Below, in pieces: positions 52,382-61,073 of a stretch of 64,000 nt of DNA. The stretch comes from Streptomyces caniscabiei (GTDB lineage: Bacteria > Actinomycetota > Actinomycetes > Streptomycetales > Streptomycetaceae): contig NZ_JABXWI010000024.1 of assembly GCF_014930365.1 (NCBI RefSeq), positions 1-64,000 on the forward strand, written 5' to 3'. Every line of letters starts with the position of its first letter. Position 1 is the first letter of the stretch. Made by a program: the position numbers and the translations under genes. The notes under the pieces were generated by a model. That model did not search any database, was not told where the DNA came from, and saw only the letters and a list, made by a program, of their open reading frames with translations.

Positions 52382-53500
52382 TCACTCCTGCGTAGGTGGT
52401 TGACGGCGGAAGGACGTGATGACCCCGCTGAGGTCCCGGAGCTCTCCGGAGGCGAACAGCGCCTCGTTGATCCGGTCGAGGGTGTACCGCGCCGTCACGA
52501 TCGGCCGGGCGTCGTACTCACCGCTCTCCAGGAGCTCCACACAGCGGGGCAGGTCGCGGGACATGACACTCTGGCCGTTCTGGCAGGACAGGATCCGTCT
52601 GCCGTGGATCGCGACGGCGTTCTGCGGCAGCGAGATCCGGCCGTCCGCCCACTGCACGCCCGTCAACACGACCGTCCCGGCCCGCCGTGACATGGCGACC
52701 GCCTGCTGCACCGCCTGTTCGGGGCCCGCGGCCTCGACGACCACGTCCGCGCCCCGCCCCTCGGTGAGGGACCGCACCTGTTCGACCGGATCGCCCTGCG
52801 TGGGGTCCACGACATCGGTCGCCCCCAGCCCGGCAGCCGTGGCCCGGCGGTCCGCCAGCAGGTCCACACCGATGATCCGGCCGGCGCCGGCGACCCGGGC
52901 GGCCTGCACGCACCACAACCCCAGGTGTCCCAGACCGACGACCGCGACGGACGCGCCCGGCGGGACCTCGGCCACGTTCACGATCGCGCCGTGCCCGGTG
53001 GTGATGCCGCAGCCCAGCAGGCTCAGGTGCGGGGCGGGCAGCGAACTGTGCACGGGCCACACCTGGCTGCGGTCCGCGAGGATGAACTCGGCGTACGCTC
53101 CGACGCGACCAGCCGCGCGGACCGGACGGTCCGCCGGGTCGGTGGCGACGACCGGCTCGGGGCTCTCGAAGAGACGGGCGCACTGGTCCGGCCGGCCGAT
53201 GCCGCAGTAGAAACACGCGTCGCACTGCGGCGTCCCGGCGACCACCACGAGGTCACCGACGCCGTAACCGCGACCGTGGGCATGGGCCCCGCCGTCGCAG
53301 TGCTCGACCACGCCCAGCCCGGTATGGCCGAGCACGACCGGCGGTTTCTTGCCGCGCATCGCCCGCCAGCCGAGCCAGTCGGTGGAGCAGAACGGCGCGG
53401 CGACCGTCCTTACCAGTACCTCGTGCTCGGCCGGGTCGCGCAGGGTGAGCTCCCGGACCGGCATGGGGGCGCCGAACGCCTCCAGCACCGCTGCTCTCAT
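52382..53500 (-). CDS. Zinc-type alcohol dehydrogenase 1
   Basis: This 372-residue MDR-family protein has CSTDWLGW and GHTGLGVVE for the catalytic zinc, CDACFYCGIGRPDQC for the structural zinc region, and VGLGHLGLWCVQAA as the Rossmann motif, with VDLLADRR favouring NAD. It matches the second enzyme at 53512 in the GIGRPDQC and LLGCGITTGHGAIVNVAEV blocks, making them a tandem duplication. Substrate alcohols are probably aromatic or aliphatic degradation products (inference). The gene lies 11 bases after its paralogue. Confidence 0.9.
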   Translation of the reverse strand: MRAAVLEAFGAPMPVRELTLRDPAEHEVLVRTVAAPFCSTDWLGWRAMRGKKPPVVLGHTGLGVVEHCDGGAHAHGRGYGVGDLVVVAGTPQCDACFYCGIGRPDQCARLFESPEPVVATDPADRPVRAAGRVGAYAEFILADRSQVWPVHSSLPAPHLSLLGCGITTGHGAIVNVAEVPPGASVAVVGLGHLGLWCVQAARVAGAGRIIGVDLLADRRATAAGLGATDVVDPTQGDPVEQVRSLTEGRGADVVVEAAGPEQAVQQAVAMSRRAGTVVLTGVQWADGRISLPQNAVAIHGRRILSCQNGQSVMSRDLPRCVELLESGEYDARPIVTARYTLDRINEALFASGELRDLSGVITSFRRQPPTQE

Positions 53501-53511
53501 CTCGGCTCCCG

Positions 53512-54600
53512 TCAGAAGACGAACACGCCCGAGAGGTCCTCGAGCCGTTCGGACCGCTCGAGAGCGGTGTTGATGTCGTCGAGCCGGTACGTCGAGGTGA
53601 TGACCGGCGACGGGTCGAGCGCGCCACGTTCGAGCAGACGGATGTACGCGGGGAGGTCGCGGCGCATGCGGACGTTGCCGTTCTGGGTGCTGAGCACCTG
53701 CCGGCTCTGGACGGCGAGGGGGATCTGTCCGAAGGTGACCTCGCCGGCCACGTCCTTCAGGCCGGAGAGCACGACGGTGCCGGCCCGTCGGGAGATCTCC
53801 AGCGCCAGGCGCTGTGCGGCGGGCGGCCCGGCGGCCTCGATGACCTTGTCGGCCCCTCGTCCCCGGGTCACGCCCCGTACGGCCTCCAGCGCGTCCTCGG
53901 GTGCGACGGCGGCCGTGGCTCCTGCCTTGGTCGCCACGCGGCGGCGCTCCTCCCGGGGTTCGATCACGACGACCTCGCGGGCCCCGGCCAGCCGCGCCGC
54001 TTGTACGGCCCACAGCCCCAGGTGTCCCGCTCCGACGACGGCGACCACCTCGTCGGGCCGGACGCGGGCGACGTTGAGGACCGCCCCCACCCCGGTGGTG
54101 ACCCCGCATCCGAGGAGCGAGAGCACCTCCCAGGGCAGGTCCGTGTCGACGGGGAAGACCTGGTTCTGCGAGACGTTCATGATCTCGGCGTAGCCGCCGA
54201 CGCATCCGGCGGCGTTCACCACCAGACCATCCGAGGTCCGGGCGACGTCCGGATAGACCCCGCCGAGGTCGAACAGCTCCGAGCACTGGTCGGGGCGGCC
54301 GATGCCGCAGTAGAAGCAGTGGCCGCACTCGGGTGTGCCGGGGACGACGACGCGCTGCCCCACCTCGATGCCGCGGACCTGGCTGCCGACCTCGACGACC
54401 TCGCCGGCCGAGGCGTGGCCGAGGATCGTCGGCGGGACCTTGCCGAGGCGGCCGTGAAAGCTGGTGACGTCGGTGGAGCAGAAGGGTGTCGCCCTGGTGC
54501 GGACCAGCACTCGGGTGGGCGCGAGGTCGAGCAGCTCGACCTCCTCGACAGTCAGGGGCTTTTCGAAGCCTCGCAGCAGGGCTGCTCTCATCGTCGTCAT
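53512..54600 (-). CDS. Zinc-type alcohol dehydrogenase 2
   Basis: This 362-residue homologue of the neighbouring dehydrogenase has CSTDVTSF, GHASAGEVVEVG, CGHCFYCGIGRPDQC and VGAGHLGLWAVQAARLAGA. It starts at ATG 54600, which overlaps the SDR stop (ATGA); a second ATG (54591) begins the conserved MRAALLRG. Presence of both enzymes in one operon, with shared motifs but different N-terminal substrate loops, suggests successive oxidation of two related alcohols or reversible handling of one aldehyde (inference). Confidence 0.9.
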   Translation of the reverse strand: MTTMRAALLRGFEKPLTVEEVELLDLAPTRVLVRTRATPFCSTDVTSFHGRLGKVPPTILGHASAGEVVEVGSQVRGIEVGQRVVVPGTPECGHCFYCGIGRPDQCSELFDLGGVYPDVARTSDGLVVNAAGCVGGYAEIMNVSQNQVFPVDTDLPWEVLSLLGCGVTTGVGAVLNVARVRPDEVVAVVGAGHLGLWAVQAARLAGAREVVVIEPREERRRVATKAGATAAVAPEDALEAVRGVTRGRGADKVIEAAGPPAAQRLALEISRRAGTVVLSGLKDVAGEVTFGQIPLAVQSRQVLSTQNGNVRMRRDLPAYIRLLERGALDPSPVITSTYRLDDINTALERSERLEDLSGVFVF

Positions 54601-55457
54601 CGGGTGGCCTCCTGGGTCCCGGCGGCTCCCGCCGCGTGCCGTGCGAGGAGCGCCTCGTCGGTCACCGCCACGTCCCAGAGCCCCGCTCCCCCACCCCGGC
54701 GGTTGGTGTTCTGCACACTGGCGCCGCCGTCGACGGAGAAGATCTCGCCGGTGACGTAGCTCGACTCGTCGCTGAGCAGGAACGCCACCGTCGCGGCCAC
54801 TTCCTCGGGCCGGCCCGCGCGCCGCAGCGGCGAGGTGCCCGCGCGTCGGCGCATGTCGGCCATCCCGGCCTCGCCGAAGATCGGGGTGGGCACGATTCCG
54901 GGAGCGACGGCGTTCACCCGCACGCCGATGGGGCCTCCGTAGACGGCGGCGCCGTGGACCAGACCCACCGTGCCGTGCTTGGACGTGGTGTAGGCCAGCA
55001 GGTCGTTGCTGCCGCGCAGGCCGGCGATCGAGGCGGTGACGACGACGGAGCCGACGCTGCCGCGCTGGAGGTAGTGGCGGAACGCGGCCCGTACGCCGAG
55101 GAACGGGCCCCGCAGGTTGACCGCCATCACCTTCTCCCACTCCTCGACGCTCACGTCGACGAGGTCGGCCAGGGAGCCGGCGATACCGGCGTTGAGATGG
55201 TGCAGGTCCACCCGCCCGAACGCATCCACGGCCACCCGCATGTAGGCGTCGACGCCGTCCTCGGTCGTCACGTCCGCACCGACGCCGACGGACTCGCCGC
55301 CGACAGCCGCGGCTACCTCCTTGGCGGCCGCCTCGTCGAGGTCGACGGCGACGACCTTCACGCCTTCCTCCACGAGCCGCTCCACCGTGGCACGTCCGAG
55401 GCCACCGGCGGCCCCGGTGACGACGGCGACCTTCCCGTCCAGTCCGCGCAGTGTCAT
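54597..55457 (-). CDS. Short-chain dehydrogenase/reductase in long catabolic operon
   Basis: This SDR of 286 residues has TGAAGGLG near 15-22, LNAG at the NNAG position, TASIAGLRG and YTTSK. GEIFSVDGGASVQNTNRRGG is its end, followed by a 30-residue tail. The start is taken as ATG 55457 (TLRGLDGKVAVVTG follows). A GTG at 55472 overlapping the previous stop as GTGA is a real alternative, because other genes of this operon use such overlaps. Confidence 0.85.
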   Translation of the reverse strand: MTLRGLDGKVAVVTGAAGGLGRATVERLVEEGVKVVAVDLDEAAAKEVAAAVGGESVGVGADVTTEDGVDAYMRVAVDAFGRVDLHHLNAGIAGSLADLVDVSVEEWEKVMAVNLRGPFLGVRAAFRHYLQRGSVGSVVVTASIAGLRGSNDLLAYTTSKHGTVGLVHGAAVYGGPIGVRVNAVAPGIVPTPIFGEAGMADMRRRAGTSPLRRAGRPEEVAATVAFLLSDESSYVTGEIFSVDGGASVQNTNRRGGGAGLWDVAVTDEALLARHAAGAAGTQEATR

Positions 55458-55468
55458 GTCTTTCCGCC

Positions 55469-56230
55469 TCACTTCTGTCGCAGGAGTCGGGCTTGTTCCT
55501 CGCGCAGCACCGGCAGGGCCTCAAGTGCGCTCTGCATGCCCATGACCGAGGCGATCTCCATGACCTCCAGGAGTTCGCCGACGGTGGCGCCGTGACTCAG
55601 CGCGTTGTTCATGTGCGCCTTCCACCCCTTGACGTACAGGTGGGTGGAGGCACAGTCGAAGGCGGTGTAGACGAACTCCTTCACCTTCGGTTCCAGGGAG
55701 CCGTGCTGCCACGACACCGACGAGAAGTCGGTGTACGCCTCGAACATCTCCGGGTCGAGTTCGAGGATCTCGTCCCAGAACTCGTGCCAGTAGCCCCGGT
55801 TCTCGGTGAACCGCTGCTTCAGCTCCTTCTGGTACGCGTCGAGTTCGCCGGGGCCGTCGCGCAGGCCGCGTTCTTCGAGGAGTTCGGCGAGCAGCGGCAC
55901 ACCGATGTTCATCGCGTGGATGCCCAGGGTCGTCGTGAGCTCGATGACCTCGGTGATCTCACCCGGCGTGGCGCCGAGGTCGAGAGCCCGGCGGATGTGA
56001 CGGCGCACGCCGGGGGCGTACAGGTGGGTCGCCGCCGCGTCGACGGCCAGGTAGATCAGTTCGCGGGTCTTGGGGTCCAGGTGCCCCTTGCGCTGGGGCA
56101 CACCGGCCAGCCGTACGTACGCGGCAAGCAGTTCGGGCGCGAGTTCGAGCACCGCCTGCCACTGCTCGTCCCAGGCGCCGTGCAACTCGACGACGGCGTC
56201 CCGCAGTTCGTTCTCGGGCGGCGCGCTCAT
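55469..56230 (-). CDS. Duplicated carboxymuconolactone-decarboxylase-like protein
   Basis: This 253-residue protein contains two AhpD/CMD-type helical repeats. The first (LDPKTRELIYLAVDAAATHL, then VRRHIRRALDLGATPGEITE) and the second (LEPKVKEFVYTAFDCASTHL, then WKAHMNNALSHGATVGELLE) align well with each other. The redox CxxC of AhpD is absent, so peroxidase activity is unlikely. The role may be decarboxylation or isomerisation of a ring-cleavage lactone (inference). The start overlaps the preceding stop as ATGA. Confidence 0.88.
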   Translation of the reverse strand: MSAPPENELRDAVVELHGAWDEQWQAVLELAPELLAAYVRLAGVPQRKGHLDPKTRELIYLAVDAAATHLYAPGVRRHIRRALDLGATPGEITEVIELTTTLGIHAMNIGVPLLAELLEERGLRDGPGELDAYQKELKQRFTENRGYWHEFWDEILELDPEMFEAYTDFSSVSWQHGSLEPKVKEFVYTAFDCASTHLYVKGWKAHMNNALSHGATVGELLEVMEIASVMGMQSALEALPVLREEQARLLRQK

Positions 56231-57147
56231 CCGGTCACCGGCTCTCGGTGCGTGGAAGCGTCGAACGCCCAGCGGGCGATCTCGGTGTGGTCCGCGGTGC
56301 CGGGCAGGGCGTCGAGTGCGCGTTCCCACAGGGCGACGGCGCGGTCGGCGAGGGGGCTCTCGACGCCGAGCTGGTGGGCCAGGTCGACGGCGATGCGCAT
56401 GTCCTTGACCATCAGCTTCATGCCGAAGCCGGAGTCGTAGGTGCCGGGCAGCACGAAGTTGGGGAACTTGTTGTCCGTCGAACCGCTGCGCCCGCTGGAG
56501 GAGTTGATCAGTTCGACCATGACGGCCGGGTCGAGCCCGAACCGCTCCCCCGCCAGGACGCCCTCGGCCGTGGCCAGCAGATGGGTGGCGGACAGCAGGT
56601 TGTTGATGGCCTTGAGCGCGTGGCCCGCACCCACCGGTCCGGCGCGGCGGGCGGTGCCCATGGTCGCCAGCAGCGGTGACAGTCGTTCGACGTCGCCCTC
56701 GGCGCCGCCCACCATGATCGTGAGCTTGCCGTTCTCGGCGCCCTTGACCCCGCCGGAGACAGGGGCGTCGACGAGGGTGACCCCTCGGCTGCCGAGGGCG
56801 GCGGCCAGGCGCCTGGTGGACAGCGGGTCGGAGGAACTCATGTCCACGACCGTGCTGCCCGGGGCCAGCGCCTTCGACACCGCCGGATCAGCGAGCACCG
56901 CCTCGACCACCGCACTGCCGGGAAGCATGAGGACGACGAGGTCGGCGCCCCGCGCCGCGTCGGCCGCGGTCTCGGCGGTGGCGGCTCCGGCGGCGGCCGA
57001 CGCGGCACGGGCCTCCGGGCTCAGGTCGAACGCGGTCACGGAGTATCCGGCGCGGACCAGGCGCGCGGACATCGGCGCGCCCATGTTCCCCAGGCCGATG
57101 AAGGCCACCGAGGGCAGGGCGGCGGGAGTCTCTGTGCGGTCAGTCAT
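56227..57147 (-). CDS. Beta-hydroxyacid dehydrogenase 1 (HIBADH-like)
   Basis: This 306-residue enzyme of the 3-hydroxyisobutyrate/6-phosphogluconate dehydrogenase family has FIGLGNMGAPM, VVDMSSSDP, DAPVSGGVKGAENGKL (substrate-binding) and the catalytic Lys in GHALKAINNLL. NKFPNFVLPGTYDSGFGMKL contacts the substrate in relatives. It is paralogous to the gene at 57990. ATG 57147 overlaps the end of the CMD gene by eight bases. Confidence 0.9.
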   Translation of the reverse strand: MTDRTETPAALPSVAFIGLGNMGAPMSARLVRAGYSVTAFDLSPEARAASAAAGAATAETAADAARGADLVVLMLPGSAVVEAVLADPAVSKALAPGSTVVDMSSSDPLSTRRLAAALGSRGVTLVDAPVSGGVKGAENGKLTIMVGGAEGDVERLSPLLATMGTARRAGPVGAGHALKAINNLLSATHLLATAEGVLAGERFGLDPAVMVELINSSSGRSGSTDNKFPNFVLPGTYDSGFGMKLMVKDMRIAVDLAHQLGVESPLADRAVALWERALDALPGTADHTEIARWAFDASTHREPVTG

Positions 57148-57589
57148 CGCCGTTGACCTCACCGATCACCTGCTCGGCGACACGGAAGGACTCCAGTGCC
57201 GCCGGGACTCCGACGTATATGGCCGTCTGGAGGAGCACTTCCTGGATCTCCTCGGTCGTCACCCCGTTGGTGAGTGCTCCCTTGACGTGGACGCCGAGTT
57301 CGTGGTTGCGGCCCAGGGCGGTCAGCATGGCGAGGTTCACCAGGCTGCGGGTGCGTCGCTCGAGTCCGGGACGGCTCCACACGGCGCCCCAGCAGTACTC
57401 GGTGACCAGCTCCTGCATCGGCCGGGCGAACTCACTGACGTTGGCCAGCGAGCGCTCGACGTGTTCGGCGCCCAGGACCGCCTTGCGGATGGCGAGGCCG
57501 GCTTCGTAGGTGTCGCGGTGGGTGGCGTCCTGAGGGCTGACGTCGGTGATCAGGGGCTCGGTCGCGGTGGTCGGGTGATCGGGTGCCAT
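57140..57589 (-). CDS. Carboxymuconolactone-decarboxylase-like protein
   Basis: This 149-residue single-domain relative of PcaC has EYCWGAVWSRPGLERRTRSL, NLAMLTALGRNHELGVHVKG with the conserved His, and EEIQEVLLQTAIYVGVPAAL. It resembles 4-carboxymuconolactone decarboxylase more closely than the double-domain protein nearby. In the beta-ketoadipate pathway PcaC decarboxylates a muconolactone. No intradiol dioxygenase is present here, so the substrate may be another lactone or acid. Confidence 0.88.
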   Translation of the reverse strand: MAPDHPTTATEPLITDVSPQDATHRDTYEAGLAIRKAVLGAEHVERSLANVSEFARPMQELVTEYCWGAVWSRPGLERRTRSLVNLAMLTALGRNHELGVHVKGALTNGVTTEEIQEVLLQTAIYVGVPAALESFRVAEQVIGEVNGDD

Positions 57590-57594
57590 GGGTC

Positions 57595-57993
57595 TCAGTC
57601 CTCTGCGGTGACGGGAGCGGTGTACTGCTCGTGGCCGACTTCCTCGGCCCAGGCGGTCTTCCCGAGCGAGATGGCCGTGTGGGTCAGATAGGAGTCGGGG
57701 GCGGCGCCGTGCCAGTGCCGCTCGCCCGGCGGGCACCACACGGTGTCCCCGGCCCGCAGGGGGCGGACGCCGTCCTGTTCGGTCGCGACGAAGCCGCTCC
57801 CGGCCAGCACCTGGAGGATCTGGCCGTGCTCATGGGTGTGCCAGTAGGTGCGTGCGCCCGGTGCGAAGTTGACGGTATTGATGGTGACGCCGTCGGTGGC
57901 GGGCATGGTGAGGTGGGCGTGCACCGTGCCGGTGAAGAGCGAGCCGGTCTTGGTGCCGGGGCCGTGCTGGGTGGTTCCGTGGATGAGCTTCAC
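57595..57993 (-). CDS. Cupin-domain protein
   Basis: This 132-residue single cupin has GARTYWHTHEHGQILQVLAG (motif 1 with three His and a Gln) and WCPPGERHWHGAAPD (motif 2 with His). It resembles small cupins that accompany CMD proteins in aromatic degradation operons. It probably binds a divalent metal and handles a ring-cleavage product. The start overlaps the previous stop as ATGA. Confidence 0.9.
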   Translation of the reverse strand: MKLIHGTTQHGPGTKTGSLFTGTVHAHLTMPATDGVTINTVNFAPGARTYWHTHEHGQILQVLAGSGFVATEQDGVRPLRAGDTVWCPPGERHWHGAAPDSYLTHTAISLGKTAWAEEVGHEQYTAPVTAED

Positions 57994-58916
57994 GACTTGT
58001 CCTTCCCGGCGTCGTACGCGCCGTCGTGGACGCGGACGCGCCCGGAGAGGTCGCCGATCGCGTCGACGACGGTGTTGCTGATGTCCTGCTCGTAGCCGAG
58101 TTGGAGGGCCAGGCCGAAGGAGGCGAGCGGGGCGGCGGAGTTGGGGCTCGCGACGCCGAGGCCTGTGACGAGGTCGACGTAGGCGAGGACGTCCTTCATC
58201 ATCAGCGCGTTGGTCAGGCCCCCCTTGAGGTAGTCGCCCTGGATGATCTTCGGGAAGCGGTTCTGTGTCGCGAAGTTGACGCCCGAGCTGGTGTTGAGCA
58301 CGTCGAGGAGCACCTGGAGGTCGAGTCCGGCCTTGCGTCCGGCGACCATCACCTCGGCGGTCGCCGACAGGGCGATGGCGTTGAGGAAGTTGTTGAGCAG
58401 TTTGGCCGTGTGGCCGGCGCCGACGGGTCCGCAGTGGAAGACGTTGACGGAGAAGGCCGCGAGCAGCGGGCGCACCCGGTCGAGGGTCGTGGCGTCCCCG
58501 CCGACCATGAGGGTGAGGGCGCCCTTCTCCGCCGCGGCCGCGCCGCCGGAGATGCCGGCGTCGAGCAGGGTTGCGCCCCGCTGGGCGAGTTGTTCGTGCA
58601 GGTGCGTGGTGGAGGTGGGCGCCGAGGTGCTGAGGTCGACGACGACCTGACCCTCGCGGGCGCCTGCCAGCACGCCCTGCTCGCCGAGGACCACCGCTTC
58701 GACGACCTTGCTCTCCGGCAGGGACAGAAGGACGACGTCACACCTGCGCGCCACCTCGGCGACGGACTCGACGGGGGTCGCCCCGCACGCGGTGACGTTC
58801 TCCGTGCGCATGTCGTGGCCGAGGACGTCGTACCCGGCGGCCACCAGGCGGCGGGCCATCCGCCCGCCCATGTTGCCGAGGCCGATGAAGCCCACCGGCG
58901 CTGTCGTGCTGGTCAT
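57990..58916 (-). CDS. Beta-hydroxyacid dehydrogenase 2 (HIBADH-like)
   Basis: This 308-residue homologue of the dehydrogenase at 56227 has FIGLGNMGGRM, VVDLSTSAPTS, DAGISGGAAAAEKGALTLM and GHTAKLLNNFL with the catalytic Lys. The substrate-contact segment NRFPKIIQGDYLKGGLTNAL differs from that of copy 1. Two divergent copies in one operon point to two different hydroxyacid or semialdehyde substrates. The start overlaps the metallo-hydrolase stop (ATGA). Confidence 0.9.
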   Translation of the reverse strand: MTSTTAPVGFIGLGNMGGRMARRLVAAGYDVLGHDMRTENVTACGATPVESVAEVARRCDVVLLSLPESKVVEAVVLGEQGVLAGAREGQVVVDLSTSAPTSTTHLHEQLAQRGATLLDAGISGGAAAAEKGALTLMVGGDATTLDRVRPLLAAFSVNVFHCGPVGAGHTAKLLNNFLNAIALSATAEVMVAGRKAGLDLQVLLDVLNTSSGVNFATQNRFPKIIQGDYLKGGLTNALMMKDVLAYVDLVTGLGVASPNSAAPLASFGLALQLGYEQDISNTVVDAIGDLSGRVRVHDGAYDAGKDKS

Positions 58917-59797
58917 ACTGCTCCTCCACCTTGGGGGACTCGGGGGCCGCCGCCGGCGGCACCGGGGCCGTCCTCGGGGACGCGCGGGCCGCCGATCACC
59001 GCGACGAACTCGCCTATCGGGCCGTCGAGCCGCCGGTGGCGGTCGAGCACGCCCGGGTCGTGGCCGGGGACGAGGATCGCCTGGCGGTCGGCGATGAGCT
59101 GGTTCATGTAGTCGAAGCCCCGGTACATCGCCTCGAGGTCGGCCACGACCAGAAACGGCAGGTCGCGCTCCAACTCCTCGTAGTAGTGCGTGGCGTCGGA
59201 GGCGAGCAGCACCAGTCCCTCGCTGGTCTTGACGGTGAGGATCGCCTGTCCGGGCGAGTGGCCGCCCAGCTCGATCAGCTCCACACCCGGCGCGATCTCC
59301 TCGTGGCCGCGGTGGAACACCATGCGCCCCTGCTCGTGGACGGCCCGCAGATGGTCGATCTCGGTCTCTTCCACGGTGTGGTGGAACTGGAACCGCCGCG
59401 CGCAGTCGCCCGTCCAGAAGTCGAACTCGGTCCGCGGCACGATCACTCGGGAGTCCTGGAACAGGTCCACATTGCCCGCGTGGTCGTAGTGGGCGTGGGT
59501 GAGGACCACGGTGGCCTCGGCCGACTCGACTCCCAGGCGGCGGAACGCCTCCCCCGGATGGATGAGATGCCCCCGGTTCCGGTTGCGCCCGCCGAGCTCG
59601 CTGTAACCGGTGTCGACGACGATCGTGCGCCGCTCGTTGCGCACGATCCAGACGTAGTAGTCCATCCCGATGGGGCCGTCCGGCTCGCCGTACAGATGGT
59701 GGTTGAGGAAGACCAGACCGCGGGTCGTCGTACGGGAGGCGTATCGCACGATGAGGACCTCGTACGTGTCGTCGGCGAGTGGTGGACTCACTGTCAC
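58913..59797 (-). CDS. MBL-fold metallo-hydrolase (quorum-lactonase-like)
   Basis: This 294-residue metallo-beta-lactamase-fold protein has LTHAHYDHAGN (HxHxDH), GGHSPGQAIL (third metal His), LASDATHYYEE (bridging Asp) and LVPGHDPGV (last His). The layout is that of AHL-lactonase-like enzymes, so it probably opens a lactone formed during degradation (inference). It is the first gene of the minus operon down to 51641. GTG 59797 is taken as the start; GTG 59791 with GGGGTGA before it is an alternative. An operator copy abuts the start. Confidence 0.88.
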   Translation of the reverse strand: MTVSPPLADDTYEVLIVRYASRTTTRGLVFLNHHLYGEPDGPIGMDYYVWIVRNERRTIVVDTGYSELGGRNRNRGHLIHPGEAFRRLGVESAEATVVLTHAHYDHAGNVDLFQDSRVIVPRTEFDFWTGDCARRFQFHHTVEETEIDHLRAVHEQGRMVFHRGHEEIAPGVELIELGGHSPGQAILTVKTSEGLVLLASDATHYYEELERDLPFLVVADLEAMYRGFDYMNQLIADRQAILVPGHDPGVLDRHRRLDGPIGEFVAVIGGPRVPEDGPGAAGGGPRVPQGGGAV

Positions 59798-59798
59798 C

Positions 59799-59817
59799 CC
59801 GTATGATTGTCGGACAA
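59799..59817. promoter_or_regulatory. Island operator copy (long minus operon)
   Basis: CCGTATGATTGTCGGACAA lies directly against the start of the metallo-hydrolase. Read on the other strand it contains GACAATCATAC. Such close placement suggests a very short or absent leader. Confidence 0.65.
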
Positions 59818-59932
59818 TTACTCGGGACGCACGTTAGCGCAGACCAGAGCGTCCCGCAACGGTCGGAGCGACCCTCGCATCGCCTGCATGGCAGGCAAAT
59901 GTCAGAACTCCATATTGACCGGCGGCGTCATA

Positions 59933-59951
59933 TCGTATGACAATCATACGG
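59933..59951. promoter_or_regulatory. Island operator copy (ring-cleavage operon), best palindrome
   Basis: The core CGTATGACAATCATACG (59934-59950) is a perfect palindrome with 7-base arms and a CAA centre, 56 bases before ATG 60007. It is the most symmetrical of the copies. Confidence 0.8.
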
Positions 59952-60006
59952 CCCTGCTGAAAGCTTCACTTCCGGCACGGCACTACCAGACAAGGAGACC
60001 CGAGCT

Positions 60007-60963
60007 ATGACGTATCTCGTCGGCTCCCACCACGTGACGCTGTCCGTGGGTGGTGCGCAGGAGGACGTGGACTTCCACACGCGAGTCCTGGGCATGCGTT
60101 TCATCAAGAAGACCGTGCTGTACGACGGTTCGACGCCGATCTACCACTTCTACTACTCCAACGCCAACGGCGACCCGTCGTCCGTGGTGACCACGTTCCC
60201 GTGGGCCCAGGCGGGGCTGTACGGCAAGCGGGGCACCAACCAGGCGCGCGAGGTTCTCCTCTCCGTTCCGGCCGGCTCCCTCGACTACTGGGTGAAGCGG
60301 CTGGGCGAGCACGACATCGAGGCCAGGCGCTTCGAGGCCCTCGGCCGGGGCCGGGTCGCCTTCCTCCACCCCTCCGGCATCGAGTACGTCCTGGTCGGCA
60401 ACGAGAACGACCCGCGCGAGGGCTTCTCCGGCAACGGCGTGTCCCCCGAGGCCGCCGTCCACGGCATCCACGGCATGGGCATCCACGTGTACGACCAGGA
60501 CCGCATGGTCGACTTCGGGAACGAGGCCTTCTTCTCCCAGGGCAAGGTCGAGGAGGACGGCGACCTCGCCTCCTTCCAGGCCGGCACCCAGGAGTACGGC
60601 AACTTCATCGAGCTGCGCGGGAACCGCTCCGACGAGCAGGGCACCTGGCGCTACGGCGCGGGCACCTACCACCACTTCGCCTGGAACCTCGACACCCTGG
60701 AGAACCAGAACGCGGTGAAGTTCGAGATCGAGGGCGCCGGCTACACCGACATCTCCGAGCTGAAGAACCGCACCTACTTCAAGTCCCACTACGTGCGGAC
60801 TCCGGGCGGCGCCCTGTTCGAGCTGGCGGTCACCGACGACGAGGGCGGCTGGGACTGCGACGAGTCTCCCGAGGAGCTCGGCAAGAACTTCATGCTGCCG
60901 CCGCAGTTCGAGAGCGAGCGGGACGACATCCTCGCCCGTCTGGAGCCGGTCACGACCGACTGA
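60007..60963 (+). CDS. VOC-family ring-cleaving dioxygenase (PcpA/LinE-like)
   Basis: This 318-residue two-domain vicinal-oxygen-chelate protein has SHHVTLSVGGAQEDVDFH at the start (first His ligand), FIKKTVLYDG, YHHFAWNLD (second His) and GGALFELAV (Glu ligand) in the second domain. It lacks the extradiol catechol signature and resembles hydroquinone 1,2-dioxygenases (PcpA, LinE). Those cleave hydroquinones between hydroxylated and neighbouring carbons to maleylacetate-type products. The next gene is a maleylacetate reductase, which supports this reading. Confidence 0.85.
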   Translation: MTYLVGSHHVTLSVGGAQEDVDFHTRVLGMRFIKKTVLYDGSTPIYHFYYSNANGDPSSVVTTFPWAQAGLYGKRGTNQAREVLLSVPAGSLDYWVKRLGEHDIEARRFEALGRGRVAFLHPSGIEYVLVGNENDPREGFSGNGVSPEAAVHGIHGMGIHVYDQDRMVDFGNEAFFSQGKVEEDGDLASFQAGTQEYGNFIELRGNRSDEQGTWRYGAGTYHHFAWNLDTLENQNAVKFEIEGAGYTDISELKNRTYFKSHYVRTPGGALFELAVTDDEGGWDCDESPEELGKNFMLPPQFESERDDILARLEPVTTD

Positions 60964-61073
60964 CGGTCCCCCGCCCTCCGCTCTCCCGTATCCGCCCGGG
61001 GCCCGGGCGCACCCATCACGCCCGGGCCCCGGCGCGCACCGCCCTCCCCGTCCGTCCCCGACAGGAACGAACA

